A stretch of 64,000 nt of DNA from Blastocystis hominis (taxonomy: Eukaryota > Sar > Bigyra > Opalinata > Blastocystidae), in the NCBI RefSeq assembly GCF_000151665.1, contig NW_013171816.1, positions 253,001 through 317,000 of the forward strand. The letters are read 5' to 3'. The position numbers were made by a program, and so were the translations under genes. Below are positions 35,192 to 50,100 of this stretch, piece after piece. The notes below the pieces were generated by a model. The model saw only the letters and a program-made list of their open reading frames with translations, had not been told where the DNA came from and searched no databases. The first letter of the stretch is position 1. Each line of letters begins with the position of its first letter.

Positions 35192-38100
35192 TTAATCATG
35201 CGAGTCCGTAGACAAGCGTTTTCCAAATGCATCAATGGCTTCAACGATTCTCTGTTGTCTTGCTGCGTCAAGCTGATTCTGGTGTCTTTCATCTACATTT
35301 CCGATTTCCTCAGATCTCTCTTCCTTTTCCTCTTCCTTTTCATCTGTTTCTTGTTCTTCCTCATCTCTTTTCGGAATTTCCTCCCATCTTTGAGTTACGC
35401 TATTCACCTCTATTTTCTTGTCCTGGAATCTTGCCAGAATTACTTGTTCTGTGATTGGCCGAGCTTTCTTCTCGCTTATTACATCAAAGAATGAATTGGC
35501 GTTCTTGAAGGCCAACTCACCGATTCCCAAAAGGACCGTGCTGATAACGAACAGAGAAGAACAGATAATGATAAAGACTTCCACGGCGATTCTCCATGCT
35601 GATAATTGAGACGTTGGTATTATTGAATCGGCATAGAAACCCAAGAAGAGCAGCAATTCCTCAATCAACAGGTAGTTTACATTGAAATACCAATGCTTGT
35701 GGGTCGTTGCTGATTGAGTAAGGTGTTCTCCAACTCCAGAGATCGATGAATCGACCGCAGATTCTGCCATTGGCTTCTTCAATTGTTTCTGCGTTATTCT
35801 GAATGGAGCGGTGAACAAGATGGCTACACACAGCATTGGAATGAACAGCAGAATGAAGATTGTCTGCAGATGGATTTCTTCGCGGAAAAGAATCAAGAAG
35901 AAGACAACGATGCTCTTTGGAATCATTGCGATGAAGAAGCAGATCGGTGATTGATTCTTGAACACTCTTCCCAGCAGTTCCATTCTATGCGATTTTCCTG
36001 GAAGAATCATGCTTTGAGCTCCCTTCGAAGAGCAAGCTGACTCCATGAAAGCCAAATCTCTCTTTGTCTGGCTGTACGAATAGAAGATCATTCCAACAGA
36101 CAGGAGTAAAACTAGGGCAGACATGATCAGCACCCATGAATAATCTGCGTCCAGCCAACACATCGCTAGACCAGAGAAACTAACCCCTCGTGACTGCATG
36201 TAATACTTGTTGTTGCATGAAAGAGACTGCAGAGAATGGTACAGAATCGGGAACAATAAGACATACAAGAGACTGGTGAAGTGTGTCAAGAGTGTTCCTG
36301 ATTCTCGATTCCAGGATTCCTTCTTTTCTGAGTGACTCAACAGGAAGCGAGTCGCTGTACCAAGAACGAAGCAACACAGCATTGTGAGCAGAGCAAGTAT
36401 CCAAATAGTACTTTCACTGATCGATGGGAAATAACAGTCCAAATGGAACATGTCCATTTCCAATACAAACATGCTGCAGAAATCGATCAGAGGGGCTAAT
36501 ATGGATGAGAAATGATCTCTGAATACTGACAACAGTCCAATCAGCTGGAAGGCATCGATCAGCAGAGTAAACCAAACGAATCGAGTGGAATATCGGCAGA
36601 CACTGGCAATATACAGCAACACGCACACGCCAATCCACCCAATCATGGGGAATGCTTTGCTAAATCCAGAGGGACATTGCGAGCAACTCCACTTCCCAAG
36701 GCGAGAATACCCTGCTGCACAGTCGTAACACTTGAATCCTTGATATCCTTGGGCGCAGAGATTTCCTCCAATACAAGCATCCGAATAGAAGCATTCCTCA
36801 ACGATGGAATGGGAGCCATCTTCACCTTCAACCACCCATCCTCCTGGTAAGGCTTCTGGAATCGAAGAGTTGGCAGGACAATACGTGTTTTCGGGACAGA
36901 CAACGCAGTACTCGCCAATCGCAGCGTATTGGTTTTCTTTGCACACCACAGTGAGCGTGTCGAAAGTTTTTGGAATGGAAATCTCCTCATAGGCAATTGC
37001 CAAGTTCATTTTCCATTCTCCTCTGGGAAGCTCTGGTAAATGGCACTCTATGTAGTGCATTGTATCCTTTGAGGCGAGAGAAACATGACATTGATCAACC
37101 ACGATGGAACCAACTTTAATCTGAATTTGCAATCCAGAAACAGGAGGAAGATGGGAAACGTCCAGATACAAAGTGGATTCAACGGATTCCACCATGAGGG
37201 GTTGAATCGCGGTGACCTGAGGACTGGGGAATGTATAATTCACAGAGTTGCTAGATTGTCCCGCAACAACAACGTGAATATCGTGCGTGCCTCCCAGGAA
37301 TAAGGGAGAAATACAAACGATCTGCGAATGGCTCTGCTGCAACACCACACAATCCTTGCCAGAGACAAACACTTCTGCCGAATGCGATCCAAAGTTCGCT
37401 CCATCCAGAATGAAGACTGGCTGTTCAAACATCAGCGAAGATTGCGTTTTCAGTACTAGCTGATCTTGATTCATGACTGAAGCTTGGTAAGCGTGGATAA
37501 CAGGAGCAGAATAATTGAAATAGGAGTGTAGCGATGAATAGTTATAGCGACTGATATACACTGGAATATCGGTTCCTTGACCTTCTGGGGACTTGAACTC
37601 GATCGATGCATGAGAACAATGATGAATCGCATCAACAGGAATTAGACTACTTCCAAAGTGGATTTGAATGAAGTCCTTGTTTGCATTGCTACAGCCAAAA
37701 TTCGATCCATAAATGGTGATGGTCTCTCCTCCATTCGTATTACCTTCTGAAGGAGAAATCGCGGCAATCACTGGAGACAAATAGGGAATTGAAACGATAT
37801 TGGAGTGAAGCGAATCTGCAAGGATTTGAATAGCAGCGACTGCATCAAACGAAGGGATTAATCGACACTGAACGATCGTAGAATTCCTCGAAACAATTTG
37901 CAACATTTGGTCATTCATGCGGCACAGAGTCACATCGGCGTCAAGATTAACGCCATGAATCGTCAGAATTCCCTCTCCATCTGTAGGAACACCTTGCAGC
38001 TCCATTCCATTGAGATTGGTCACCTCAATCAATTCGATTTTGGGTGGAATGGTTGTGAGAATCACGGTGTTGCTCGTCTGGTCCGCAACGTTGATTTGAA

Positions 38101-41100
38101 GCGCAAGTCCAAGTGCATCAATGGCTTCAAGAGAGCATTGGATCCAAGTATGAGTGTGCGAATTTACAGAACAATTCAGAGAACCAAAACTGAATCCTGA
38201 AACCAAGACAAGGGGATTTAATCCAAAGTTGACACCTTCAATCTCAAGTATTTGCGTATCGAACTGTAATGAAGACGGAGATACGGTGGAGATATACGGC
38301 TCATAATAGCTCATGAAAATCTGGAGTAATACTTTCTGATTGCTAATGATTCTCACAGGAAGAAGTCTGCCTTCTCCAGGCGGTACAATGCAGCTCAAGA
38401 AAGTGGAGTTCAAACTGCTTCGCTGACACTGCAATTTTCCAATAGTCACTTGCAATGTAGAAGGGAAGTCTTCGCCTCGAATTGTGAGTTGCTCTCCTCC
38501 AGTGGTGTTGAAGAGTTGTGGATAAATGAGATAACCCTCAATATCTGTGGAAAAGCCTGATAAATCAAACTTCACAGAATTCGTGGCGAATTCAACGGTA
38601 TTGCTCTGAACTGTATTTCTCTCCAAATAAACACTTCCATCACTGCAATGCGTTCTGCAGCTCACAAAATCATTGCTAACCCGATCGAGAGTGCAGTTGC
38701 TCGCCTCACCTTCTGACGACATAATATGTACCGAGACAACCGATTCCAGGAAACCAAAATTCTCACCAATAAGAGAGAGTTGATAGGTATCCAGATTGGA
38801 GATGGACTGAATCATCGTGGACTCAATCGTAGGGTTTTGAATGGGAAGACTGATGATATTCGTCGTTTCCACCAGATACTGACGATAGTAAACAATCACC
38901 TGGACATTGATGACGATGTATTGGATTGGGGGCGAAATGGCTTCAAGAGTGGTCGAATTCTGAATGGCGGCATCTACTGAAACTCCATTGAACATCATTT
39001 GGAAGGAGCATTCCGAACAGCCAACGAAGTCATTGGAGACGTGAATGAATACCAAATCTCCGCCCTTCAAGGCAATAGGCTTTCCTTCCAAATAGCTAAT
39101 CTCCGTTTCGTCATAACTGAAAAGAGCTGTAGAAGACACGATTGCTTCTTGTCCGCCGATCCATACCTTCCAAATCAATTCTTGACCCACGCCAGCAGCA
39201 GTCAAGCATTCAATCATCGTATTCGAAACAACATGGCATTGTTGAGCAACGAACTCAGATCCAGTGAATCCATACGTCGCCTCGATAGTTGCATTTGCAA
39301 AGTTTGTGCCACGAAGCACCACAGCTTCATTTCCAGAAACTCTTCCACACCCTGTAGTTTTGCACTCCACGCTCGAAACAGTAGGAGTCACATAAGCCAT
39401 CGTGAAAACATTTTCGGAGAGCAGTCCATTCACTTCAATATTCCACTGTATGCTCTTTCCGATGCCTGCAGTTGTGATACATTTCAGCTGTGTGTGATTC
39501 TGATGGATCCAACATTCGGGAAGATAGCTCTGACCCCACTCATTCACATACCACACACGAAGCAACGCATCCTCAGAACCAAAATTCGCACCAGTGATGG
39601 TTATCTCCAATCCCCCTTCTGGAGGCATTCCAACATGGAGCTTATCGACATCGATCACTGCCGGATAACCGTAGATTCCTGTTTGCTGAATGAAAGGCTG
39701 TGAACGATGGCTTTCCACCTCTACAACCCATCGATCTTGATATCCGCTGCCTGGAGAAGTGATACATCTCAGAAGAGTGTGAGGCAGAATCATATCACAA
39801 GGAGAGGTCACAAACGGCAAATCGGTGCTATTTCCATAAAGAAGGCGCGACACTCCATCATACGCTCCCAGATTCAATCCCGATACGTAGACGACCTGTC
39901 CTCCACTCGTCAAAGCATTGGCTGATCCAATTCCATACACATTTTGAATCACAGGGGGACTGTATGCAAGAGACGAAACAAAGGGAGCCGAGCTTTGATC
40001 TCCCACAGTAACGGAGAATACAAGCGATTCTCCCGATCCCTCCACACTTCTGCATCGGATGACTGAGTGTAGGACAACGAATTCACAGTGCGTTAATTTC
40101 GACTGGACTGAATCGGATCCCATGAGGACAATTAATGCAGTACTATTTGTCCCGAAGTTTGAACCATAGATCGTGATTTCGTCTCCTCCCAAACAATTGA
40201 GATTCGTTGAAGCAGACACATTACTGATGACGGGGACAGCAAACGAACCTTTCTCGAGCGTCGAACAAGATCCAAACAAGCACATTTTCCAGTGAATCGT
40301 TGATCCATAGCCATTATCCAGCAAGCAGCAAATCTCTTCTTCGGAGTTGTATTCACAAGAAGTCAAAGAGATCTCTGTAGAATCTACCAAGGTAGCAGAA
40401 GCAGAAAGGTGAGACGATCCAAGGGCTGGAGAATAAATCTCCGAGCTTCCCATGTTCTCTCCAACGAAACAAACCACTGCACCGGTTGTACTCATTCCAT
40501 TGGAATTCTTGACGTCTGTTAAATGCAGATCTTCATAATGCAAGATGGATGTAGACATGGAGCAGATATGCTGAATCGATGAAGGAATGGATGATTTCCA
40601 TGTTACTTGGATACTCGCATAGGACCCCATCGTTGCAGGCATCTCACAATCAACCAGATCCATTCCAATGACACTACAATTCGAAAGAGATCCAGTCTGA
40701 AGGACACCGCCCATTGCGTCAAAGACTGTGTAGATAGCATCAAAATCGGTCGTATAAGATTCCCCTGTAATAAGCTGCCCAGAGAATCCGAATGCCTGTC
40801 CTTTCGGAGACAAGTTTTGACCACTCATTATCAAGTGATTGCTGGAGAACGTTAGTAACTGAGGAGTAATCGAGGTGATCGCACAGTCATCAGCATCTTC
40901 CACAACCAATGTGACTAAAATCCATTCCAGAACGACTCCATTCGTCACAGTAACGTTAAGCTGATAGCTGGGTACACTCTCAAAGTCAAGAGTGGTATTC
41001 AAAACAAGATAACCAAACACAGAGTGAATGAATACTGGGCAATAAGGAGAACACATGGGAATGTGATAGAACAGCGTTGGATTCTCATCGGCTGTTTCAA

Positions 41101-44100
41101 CTTCAAATGGCTCACCCACAACCGAACCAACGGGAGTAGCTTCTGAAATGCTTCTATTGGATTCACTTCCCTCTTTGAAAGAGAGAGAATACGAAGGAAG
41201 AGAAGCCTGGTCTTCTTGATGGAGCTTATCAACATCAATGGTAATATTGAACTGAGAAGACAAGGCTTCATCTGAGCTGTCCGCTACAATTCCAGTAAAG
41301 ATAAAACGATGAGTCGTGACGGAGGGAGCAATCTCAGGATTATTGGGAATAGTAGCAGTGAGATCTCCTAGCAGCTGAACAAATCCAGAATCATTGATAG
41401 TGACATTTGGATTGGAAGAGAGGAGCGAAAAGTGAAGAGCAGATCCCTCTGGATCAGCAGCGATAATAGAAGGAGACAGACTCAATGGGTACGAAACTCC
41501 AGGATAGACGTGATAGAAGGCATCTATAACCATGGGAGGTTCGTTGACATCACTGATAAAGATGGCTATTTCTTTAATAGATGATACATTGAAGCATGCT
41601 TTATCCACTGCCAATACAAGAATACTGAAAGATGTCAAACTTTCGTAATCGAAATAATCTGGCTCTTTAACAATCAACAGATCTTCATCCACAGACACGA
41701 TGTGGGAGTATTGAGAAGGAAGGATCATGAACTCAATTCCACCAAGCAACGTGGAATCACACATTGAAGTAGCTGTAAGTGTGCCGATGATCGTGTTTTC
41801 AGCGGGGTTTTCTTGAACTGTGAACGAATCAGAGTGTATTTCAGGAGGTCGAACATCCCTGACAATCGTGACATAAACGAGAGTGTAATCGGAAAGGCCT
41901 CCTTCATCCTCCACTTTGACATGAATAATGCAAGTAACGTTGTGATCGAGCGATATTCCAAACTGAGGAATCTGCGATGATCCAGTAATTAATTGTCCAG
42001 AAGCAGAATCGATACTGAATCCACTGGGACAGGATTGCTGCTCAATGGAGAAGGTATTCACAGAATTCAGATCCTCGTCCATAACAGGCAATGGATATCC
42101 GATTTCCGTATTCAAGGGAACAGGCGCCAAGAGAGTGAAATAGTAGGAAGAGGACGAGAAGAATGGAGGTTCATTCACATTCAACACCTCAACATGTATA
42201 AATCGTGTCGAATACGCTCCATGCATATCAGTAGCCACGATCTGAAGATCAAATGATTTGGGTTGAGTGGAGTTTTCGTAATCAAGTCCACTTTGCTTCA
42301 CAACCAAGCATCCTGTATATGTTTGAATGCCAATCCATTCATTTGTATCATTCTCGGCACTCATCGAGTACACGATAGTATAATTCCAATCAGATACATC
42401 TGGATCAACAGCACGCAGACATGGATATAACACCGTATCTTCTTCACTATTCTCATAAACATACACAATGGTAGGTTCAGAATCGAAAGTAGGAGCTTCG
42501 TTCACGTCAATGACATCAATCATAAAGAAGGAATGAATCGAAAGCAGCTTGCCTTGTAAGTTCACTCCCTCAATAAGGATTGGAATCACATAGTGATTCA
42601 TTACTTCATAGTCCACTTCACCGATGACTTGAACTGATGCCGTTTTGGAAGTGAGTGGTTGAATGGCAAAGTCGTTGGATGCGATGCTGAATTCCTTGAT
42701 AAATGTGACATTCGTAAACATGTCGCTGTTTTCTATGGATAATGTGCAATTCTCCAGAGTTGCTGGGAAGTCAGAACACTCAGCAACATAGCAAGAAACA
42801 GGATGATAAATGGGGTTGATGGGTGTTGCAGGGATAACTTCAATGGAAATCAGAACACTGCTTGACAAATCATGGTGGTCCAGTGCATTCAGCTGGAACG
42901 AGAACGAATTCGTCAGAGTGTCATTGACCATCAATCCATATTGATTTCCCGTTACATGAATCAATGAAACCGGGAGAGGAGCCACAAAGTTGGAGAGGAA
43001 TAATAGAACATCGTCATTCTCTGGGTCTGAAACTGTGATTGGATAAGCCAAAGTGGTGTTGATCGGCGTATCAGACACAATAGAAAGGGTAGTCGAAGGA
43101 ACAGATATAACTGGAGGTTCATTCACATCCAGAACGATAATGCGGATAACATTACTAACGACGAGTCCACCTCCATCAATCAACTGAATGAGAAGATTGT
43201 ATTCTTGTTCCTGTTCATAATCAAGCTCCGAAATAAGTGAAACTCTACACGTGGTGTTGTGCGTTTTGAAGAGGTCCAAATGACTTTGCTGGTAGCAATG
43301 AACAGTACCATTCACTCCTTGATCAGGATCATGATACGAAATGAATCCAATGATGCTTCCCACAGGAGTACTTTCAGAGACAAAGAATGCAGTTTCATAC
43401 GATTGAGGAGGTTCGTTCACATCATCAACCAGTACAGTAAGTGTTTTCGAGTCTGAGAGTGGATTCTGACTAATATCATGCACAGTGATCTGAATGGTGT
43501 ACATATTTCTTGTCTCATAATCCAAGTGCTGCTTCAAGAACAATTTGCCACTCAGTGGGTCAATGCCAAATACTTCATTCAACTCAATATCAAAGAATAA
43601 TTGTTGCCCCACATCAGGATCAGATGCCCACAGTCCAGTTTCAATGGGCTTATACAACGGCATATCTTCTGCCACATGAATAATCGAAGGACCGTGGAGA
43701 GTTGGAGGATCATTTACATCGATGACATGGATAGTAATCGAACACTGAGTAGACAAGACCGGAATGCCATTATCCTCCACGTGGACATGGAGTGTAAAAT
43801 GGGACTGATTCCAATAATTGAGAGGTTCGTTAATGATCACTTCTCCATATTGGTTTACAGTAAACTGTGAAACATCATCATCGATGAGAGAATAAGAAAG
43901 TGATTGCCTTCCGTGCTGAACTTCGATGTCGGTAACGTTGATCGTGGCAATGACAGATCCCACTGGCTCGTTTTCCATCACATTCACAACACTCCCCATT
44001 GAATCAAGGCAAACTGGAGATTCATTGATATCAATCACATTGATTATCAAAAGAGCGGAGGAAGATAACCCATATTCATCAATCGCAATAAGGGTAATAT

Positions 44101-47100
44101 TGAACGACTCTGTTTCCTCATAATCGAGCTTCCTATTCAGAGAAATCTGTCCAGACCACTTATCAATCGAAATGACTGAACTATCTGCCGAATAGTAGAT
44201 AATGTGGTTTTCTGGATCCGAGGCAGTGACATTGAGCATGAAAGTTCCTACAGGAGTGTTTTCCGGAAGCGAGAGTGAATAAGAGTCATTTTCAAACATC
44301 GGAGGTTCATTGACATCAATGACATGGATTGTAACATTGTCACAACTACTCTGAGCAACAGAATCAAAGACACAAAGCATCAAACGATACTCAGAGATAG
44401 ACTCATAGTCAAGCATTTCTTCAACCGATAGTACAATATCGTCTGCCACAAAAGAGAAGGGGAAGGAATAGTTTTCCACTGTAGTATTTGTAATGTCTGT
44501 GACTGAGTATGATAGCTGATCATCATCTGTGGCGAAAATAGGAATTGAAATAAGTGAACCTTGAGGAATATCTTCTCTGACAAAGATGTCATTCTGAATC
44601 CAATGCAGTACTGGAGGATGATTCCTCTTCGTTACATCAATATGAATTAAGCAAGAATCATTCAAGCCTCCAGAATCCGTTACAGTGACAAAGAAATCAT
44701 AATACGAATGATATTGATACTTCAGAGAACTCGAATTGGTCACATACATCAATCCCAGTGTGGGATGAATTCGGAATGGAAGATCATCAGAACTGTGAAT
44801 TGGTCTTGCTGAGAACGTCAGAGTATCATTGAAATCAGGATCCGTAGCAATAAATTCTGGATAGAGGAAAGTATTATCTTCGCTCTCTTCCATAATACTA
44901 CGATAAGCCAAGCATGAATCCTGTGAGAGTGCTGGAGGTTCGTTAACATTCGTAACAGAAATAGTGATATTTCCGGTAGCATGATTACCATAATAATCAG
45001 TAACAACGACTTGGAAGGCGTAGAAACTCGTAGACTCATAATCAAGTGGGAGAGAATGATAAAGCAATCCAGACTCTGAATCAATCATGAAGGGAGAAGC
45101 AGAGGATGACAGTTCATAGCGAAGAGGTGAAGCAAACGTCCCGATAGCAGTGAGAGCAGGTGATAGTGAGATATTAATAGGATGGTCCTCAGCAACAATA
45201 TAAGATTGGTTCTTCACTTCAAACGAATTAGAATCATCTGTGTTGAACGAGATAATGACAAGAGTAGAATCAATCAGTCCTTCTGAATCTGTTGCAGTCA
45301 CGGTGACATTATATGACATCCATGGATTTACCGCAAAAGAAATCAGTCGAATCTGTCCAATATTGTCAATGGAAAAGAGAGTGGAATTTGACAACGAATA
45401 ACTCACAATGTTATTTTCAGGATCAACAGCAGTGACAGGAATGCCAATCGAATCGTACAGTTGAGGAGGATAACTTCCAATGCGATACAGAGTATTTTGT
45501 GGGAAATGTGGAGGTTCATTCACATCAAGCAAATGGATTGAAAGCATTATCTCATCAAATAACATGGAAGAATCGGTAACTCTGACTCGAATTGGCCACT
45601 GCTCTTTGACTTTATAATCGAAATACTGTAAATCCTTGAGATACACAGTTCCTTGATCATTGATATCATAAGGACAAGAAATGGTAGAATCAATACAGGA
45701 CAAGGTAAATGCATGCGAATCATGAATATCAGGATCGGTGAAAAGAAGCTGATTACCGATTACAGTGTGAACACTGGCGGATTCATTGATGTAAGCGATT
45801 GTGGGAATAATGCCACCGCTCCAGTTCTGATTCTTGATAAACAAAGGTCTTTCAGGAACATCATGAATAACGAAAATGAGGTATGTTTCACAGTAAAGAG
45901 ACATATTTGTAGCTAGAGATGCACGGATAGTGAAATTAAACCTATATTAAAAGGAAGAAAAAGTAGTCTACTGTTGATTCAATGTGGTTTCATAATCGAT
46001 ATCTTGGACAGTCTGAAGCACTCCAGACAATGGATGAATGGTGATGAAGGAAGTATTGAGCATCGTGTAAACGACTTGCTCGTGTGGTCTGCTTTGTGCC
46101 TGGTATGTGGAAATGACTGATCCTATTGGTATGTGTTCTTGAAGATGGAAGAGATCTGGGTAACAAATGGGTGCCTTGTCCACAGCCGACAAAACAACCG
46201 TGACATTCTCTTCAGAACAAAGCCTTGGAATTCCAGAGTGAAGTGAAGGAAAACAGCCTTGATAATAGAATAAGGATATGTCACACAACTGAACCAATAG
46301 TTGATATCGATTATACTGATATGCATCCAACGATGATGTTAGCATCAATTTTCCAGATTCAGATAGATTGAATGGCTGAATGATCGAGTGAGAGCAGGGT
46401 GTGAGTAACGTGAAGGTATGCTCTTGGAAGATATCCTAGAAATGAGAACTCAAGAAGATTGGAACTTCATCCGTGAAGCTGAGTTGTTCAGACCAAGTCT
46501 CAGGACTTGCATTCTCATCAATACGAACGGTGAGCGTAACTATAGTGGGAGGTTCATTAACGTGAAGTCAAGAAACAAAATGGCATTATTGATAATAAAG
46601 GATATATCCACCACAAACACAAATAACGGGACCATCGCCACAGGGACATGAGAATTGGCAAGATAAACAAGAACCAGACATTCATAGAGCGATTGATGCT
46701 CGTAATTAAGTGATTCATGAATAAAGAGAGAGCCATTCGCTCTTATAGACATAACGGAAGATTCTAGGAGTAGATCATTGATTATGACTATACCGTAATG
46801 GAAACTAACTGAGGTTAATCTAGAATCATTAACAACAAGGACATTATCGATGATAGTGTTCGGATCATTGTTTTCTTCAATTGTAACATTGGTATAATGA
46901 ATAATCTCAATTGGAATACTGACAGGATCAACGATGTGAATGTAAATAGAACATCTACGATTGAAGAATATGAATGATTCTACGTATCATTCAATGCTGG
47001 TATGCCATCATCCTCCACCAACACCGTTAAAGTACAATCCGTAAACGACTTGGCAAATACATTATTATCTAGTAAAACAATCTCTCCGGTAGTATCATTC

Positions 47101-50100
47101 ACAGCAAAGAAAGCAGAATAAACGGAATCATCTAAGTAATATCAATGGAGAAAGAATACTGAGAATGGAAAAATGCAAAGATTGGTTATAATCAACATCA
47201 TATGCAACAACATAGCCCAATGATGAGTACTTGGGTGAGTATAAAGGTAACTCAAAAGCAGAATCCAGGGCAACGGGAGGAATATTATAATCATTAAAAT
47301 AGACAGAAACCGAACAGGTGAATGATGATACTTGATCCACAGCAGTGATGTTGAATTTGAATGGAGAGAACTGATTCAACAACTATAGAATAGTAAAAAA
47401 TACTCACATTACATACCTGGCGAATAGCATTATCTTGTAAAGTGAACGAAACCTGATGAGTAATGTTCGAATACTGTACTAAGCTAGAAGACACATAGGT
47501 TTCGTATGGTAAATTGACAGATCTAATAAACAAATTCGAAATAACAGATTGATAGTCGACGATATCATTCACAATAAACACATCCATAGTATGACTAGCA
47601 CAGAGTATATCACCTAACTCATTCTCAAACAGTACACGGTTGTACAATCTACGATCACAATAACACCCATTACAAAATACATTCCATCGATACAAATTTC
47701 CCAAACAGTCGGAGTGTACAAATCAAATCTATTAGATACTGGTACGTCAAACGGGTAACTGCACAAACCATCAGGCACATCGATTGGTGATTCACTTCCT
47801 TCAGGACAATATTTATCTACACTTCCACAATCATTTGCAGTTGCATTTGTAGATCCAGCTAAACAATAATATCCAGCTTCACATAATCCTGAACATTCAC
47901 TTGTAGTCAATCCTTCAATTGATCCATAAGTACCAGCGGGACATTCATTCTTCACTCCGTTCGAGCAATAACTGCCAATTGGACAAATCGTTTGTTCAGA
48001 TCGATTTGATTCATTGGATGATTCAGGTCCAGAATAATATCCTTCACTCACATCAATTGGTGATCCACTTCCTTCAGGACAATATTTATCTACACTTCCA
48101 CAATCATTTGCAGTTGAATTTGTAGATCCAGGTGGACAATAATATCCAGCTTCACATAATCCTGAACATTGCTCATTGCTCAATCCTTCACTTGATCCAT
48201 AAGTACCAGCGGGACATTCATTCTTCACTCCGTTCGAGCAATAACTGCCAATTGGACAAATCGTTTGTTCAGATCGATTTGCTTCATTCTCAGATTCAGG
48301 TCCAGAATAATATCCTTCACTCACATCAATCGGTGATCCACTTCCTTCAGGACAATATTTATCTACACTTCCACAATCATTTGCAGTTGCATTTGTAGAT
48401 CCAGCTAAACAATAGTATCCAGCTTCACATAATCCTGAACATTGTTCATTGCTCAATCCTTCAATTGATCCATAAGTACCAGCAGGACATTCATTCTTCA
48501 CTCCATTCACACAATAACTGCCAATTGGACAAATCGTTTGTTCAGATCGATTTGATTCATTCTCAGATTCAGGTCCAGAATAATATCCTTCACTCACATC
48601 AATCGGTGATCCACTTCCTTCAGGACAATATTTATCTACACTTCCACAATCATTTGCAGTTGCATTTGTAGATCCAGCTAAACAATAGTATCCAGCTTCA
48701 CATAATCCTGAACATTGTTCATTGCTCAATCCTTCAATCGATCCATAAGTACCAGCAGGACATTCATTCTTCACTCCGTTCGAGCAATAACTGCCAATTG
48801 GACAAATCGTTTGTTCAGATCGATTTGATTCATTGGATGATTCAGGTCCAGAATAATATCCTTCACTCACATCAATTGGTGATCCACTTCCTTCAGGACA
48901 ATATTTATCTACACTTCCACAATCATTTGCAGTTGCATTTGTAGATCCAGGTGGACAATAGTATCCAGCTTCACATAATCCTGAACATTGTTCATTGCTC
49001 AATCCTTCAATCGATCCATAAGTACCAGCAGGACATTCATTCTTCACTCCATTCACACAATAACTGCCAATTGGACAAATCGTTTGTTCAGATCGATTTG
49101 CTTCATTCTCAGATTCAGGTCCAGAATAATATCCTTCACTCACATCGATTGGTGATCCACTTCCTTCAGGACAGTATTTATCTACACTTCCACAATCATT
49201 TGCAGTTGCATTTGTAGATCCAGCTAAACAATAGTATCCAGCTTCACATAATCCTGAACATTGTTCATTGCTCAATCCTTCAATTGATCCATAAGTACCA
49301 GCAGGACATTCATTCTTCACTCCATTCACACAATAACTGCCAATTGGACAAATCGTTTGTTCAGATCGATTTGATTCATTGGATGATTCAGGTCCAGAAT
49401 AATATCCTTCACTCACATCAATCGGTGATCCACTTCCTTCAGGACAATATTTATCTACACTTCCACAATCATTTGCAGTTGCATTTGTAGATCCAGCTAA
49501 ACAATAATATCCAGCTTCACATAATCCTGAACATTGCTCATTGCTCAATCCTTCAATTGATCCATAAGTACCAGCGGGACATTCATTCTTCACTCCGTTC
49601 GAGCAATAACTGCCAATTGGACAAATCGTTTGTTCAGATCGATTTGATTCATTGGATGATTCAGGTCCAGAATAATATCCTTCACTCACATCAATTGGTG
49701 ATCCACTTCCTTCAGGACAATATTTATCTACACTTCCACAATCATTTGCAGTTGAATTTGTAGATCCAGCTAAACAATAATATCCAGCTTCACATAATCC
49801 TGAACATTGCTCATTGCTCAATCCTTCACTTGATCCATAAGTACCAGCGGGACATTCATTCTTCACTCCGTTCGAGCAATAACTGCCAATTGGACAAATC
49901 GTTTGTTCAGATCGATTTGATTCATTCTCAGTTTCAGGTCCAGAATAGTATCCTTCACTCACATCAATTGGTGATCCACTTCCTTCAGGACAATATTTAT
50001 CTACACTTCCACAATCATTTGCAGTTGAATTTGTAGATCCAGCTAAACAATAATATCCAGCTTCACATAATCCTGAACATTCACTTGTAGTCAATCCTTC

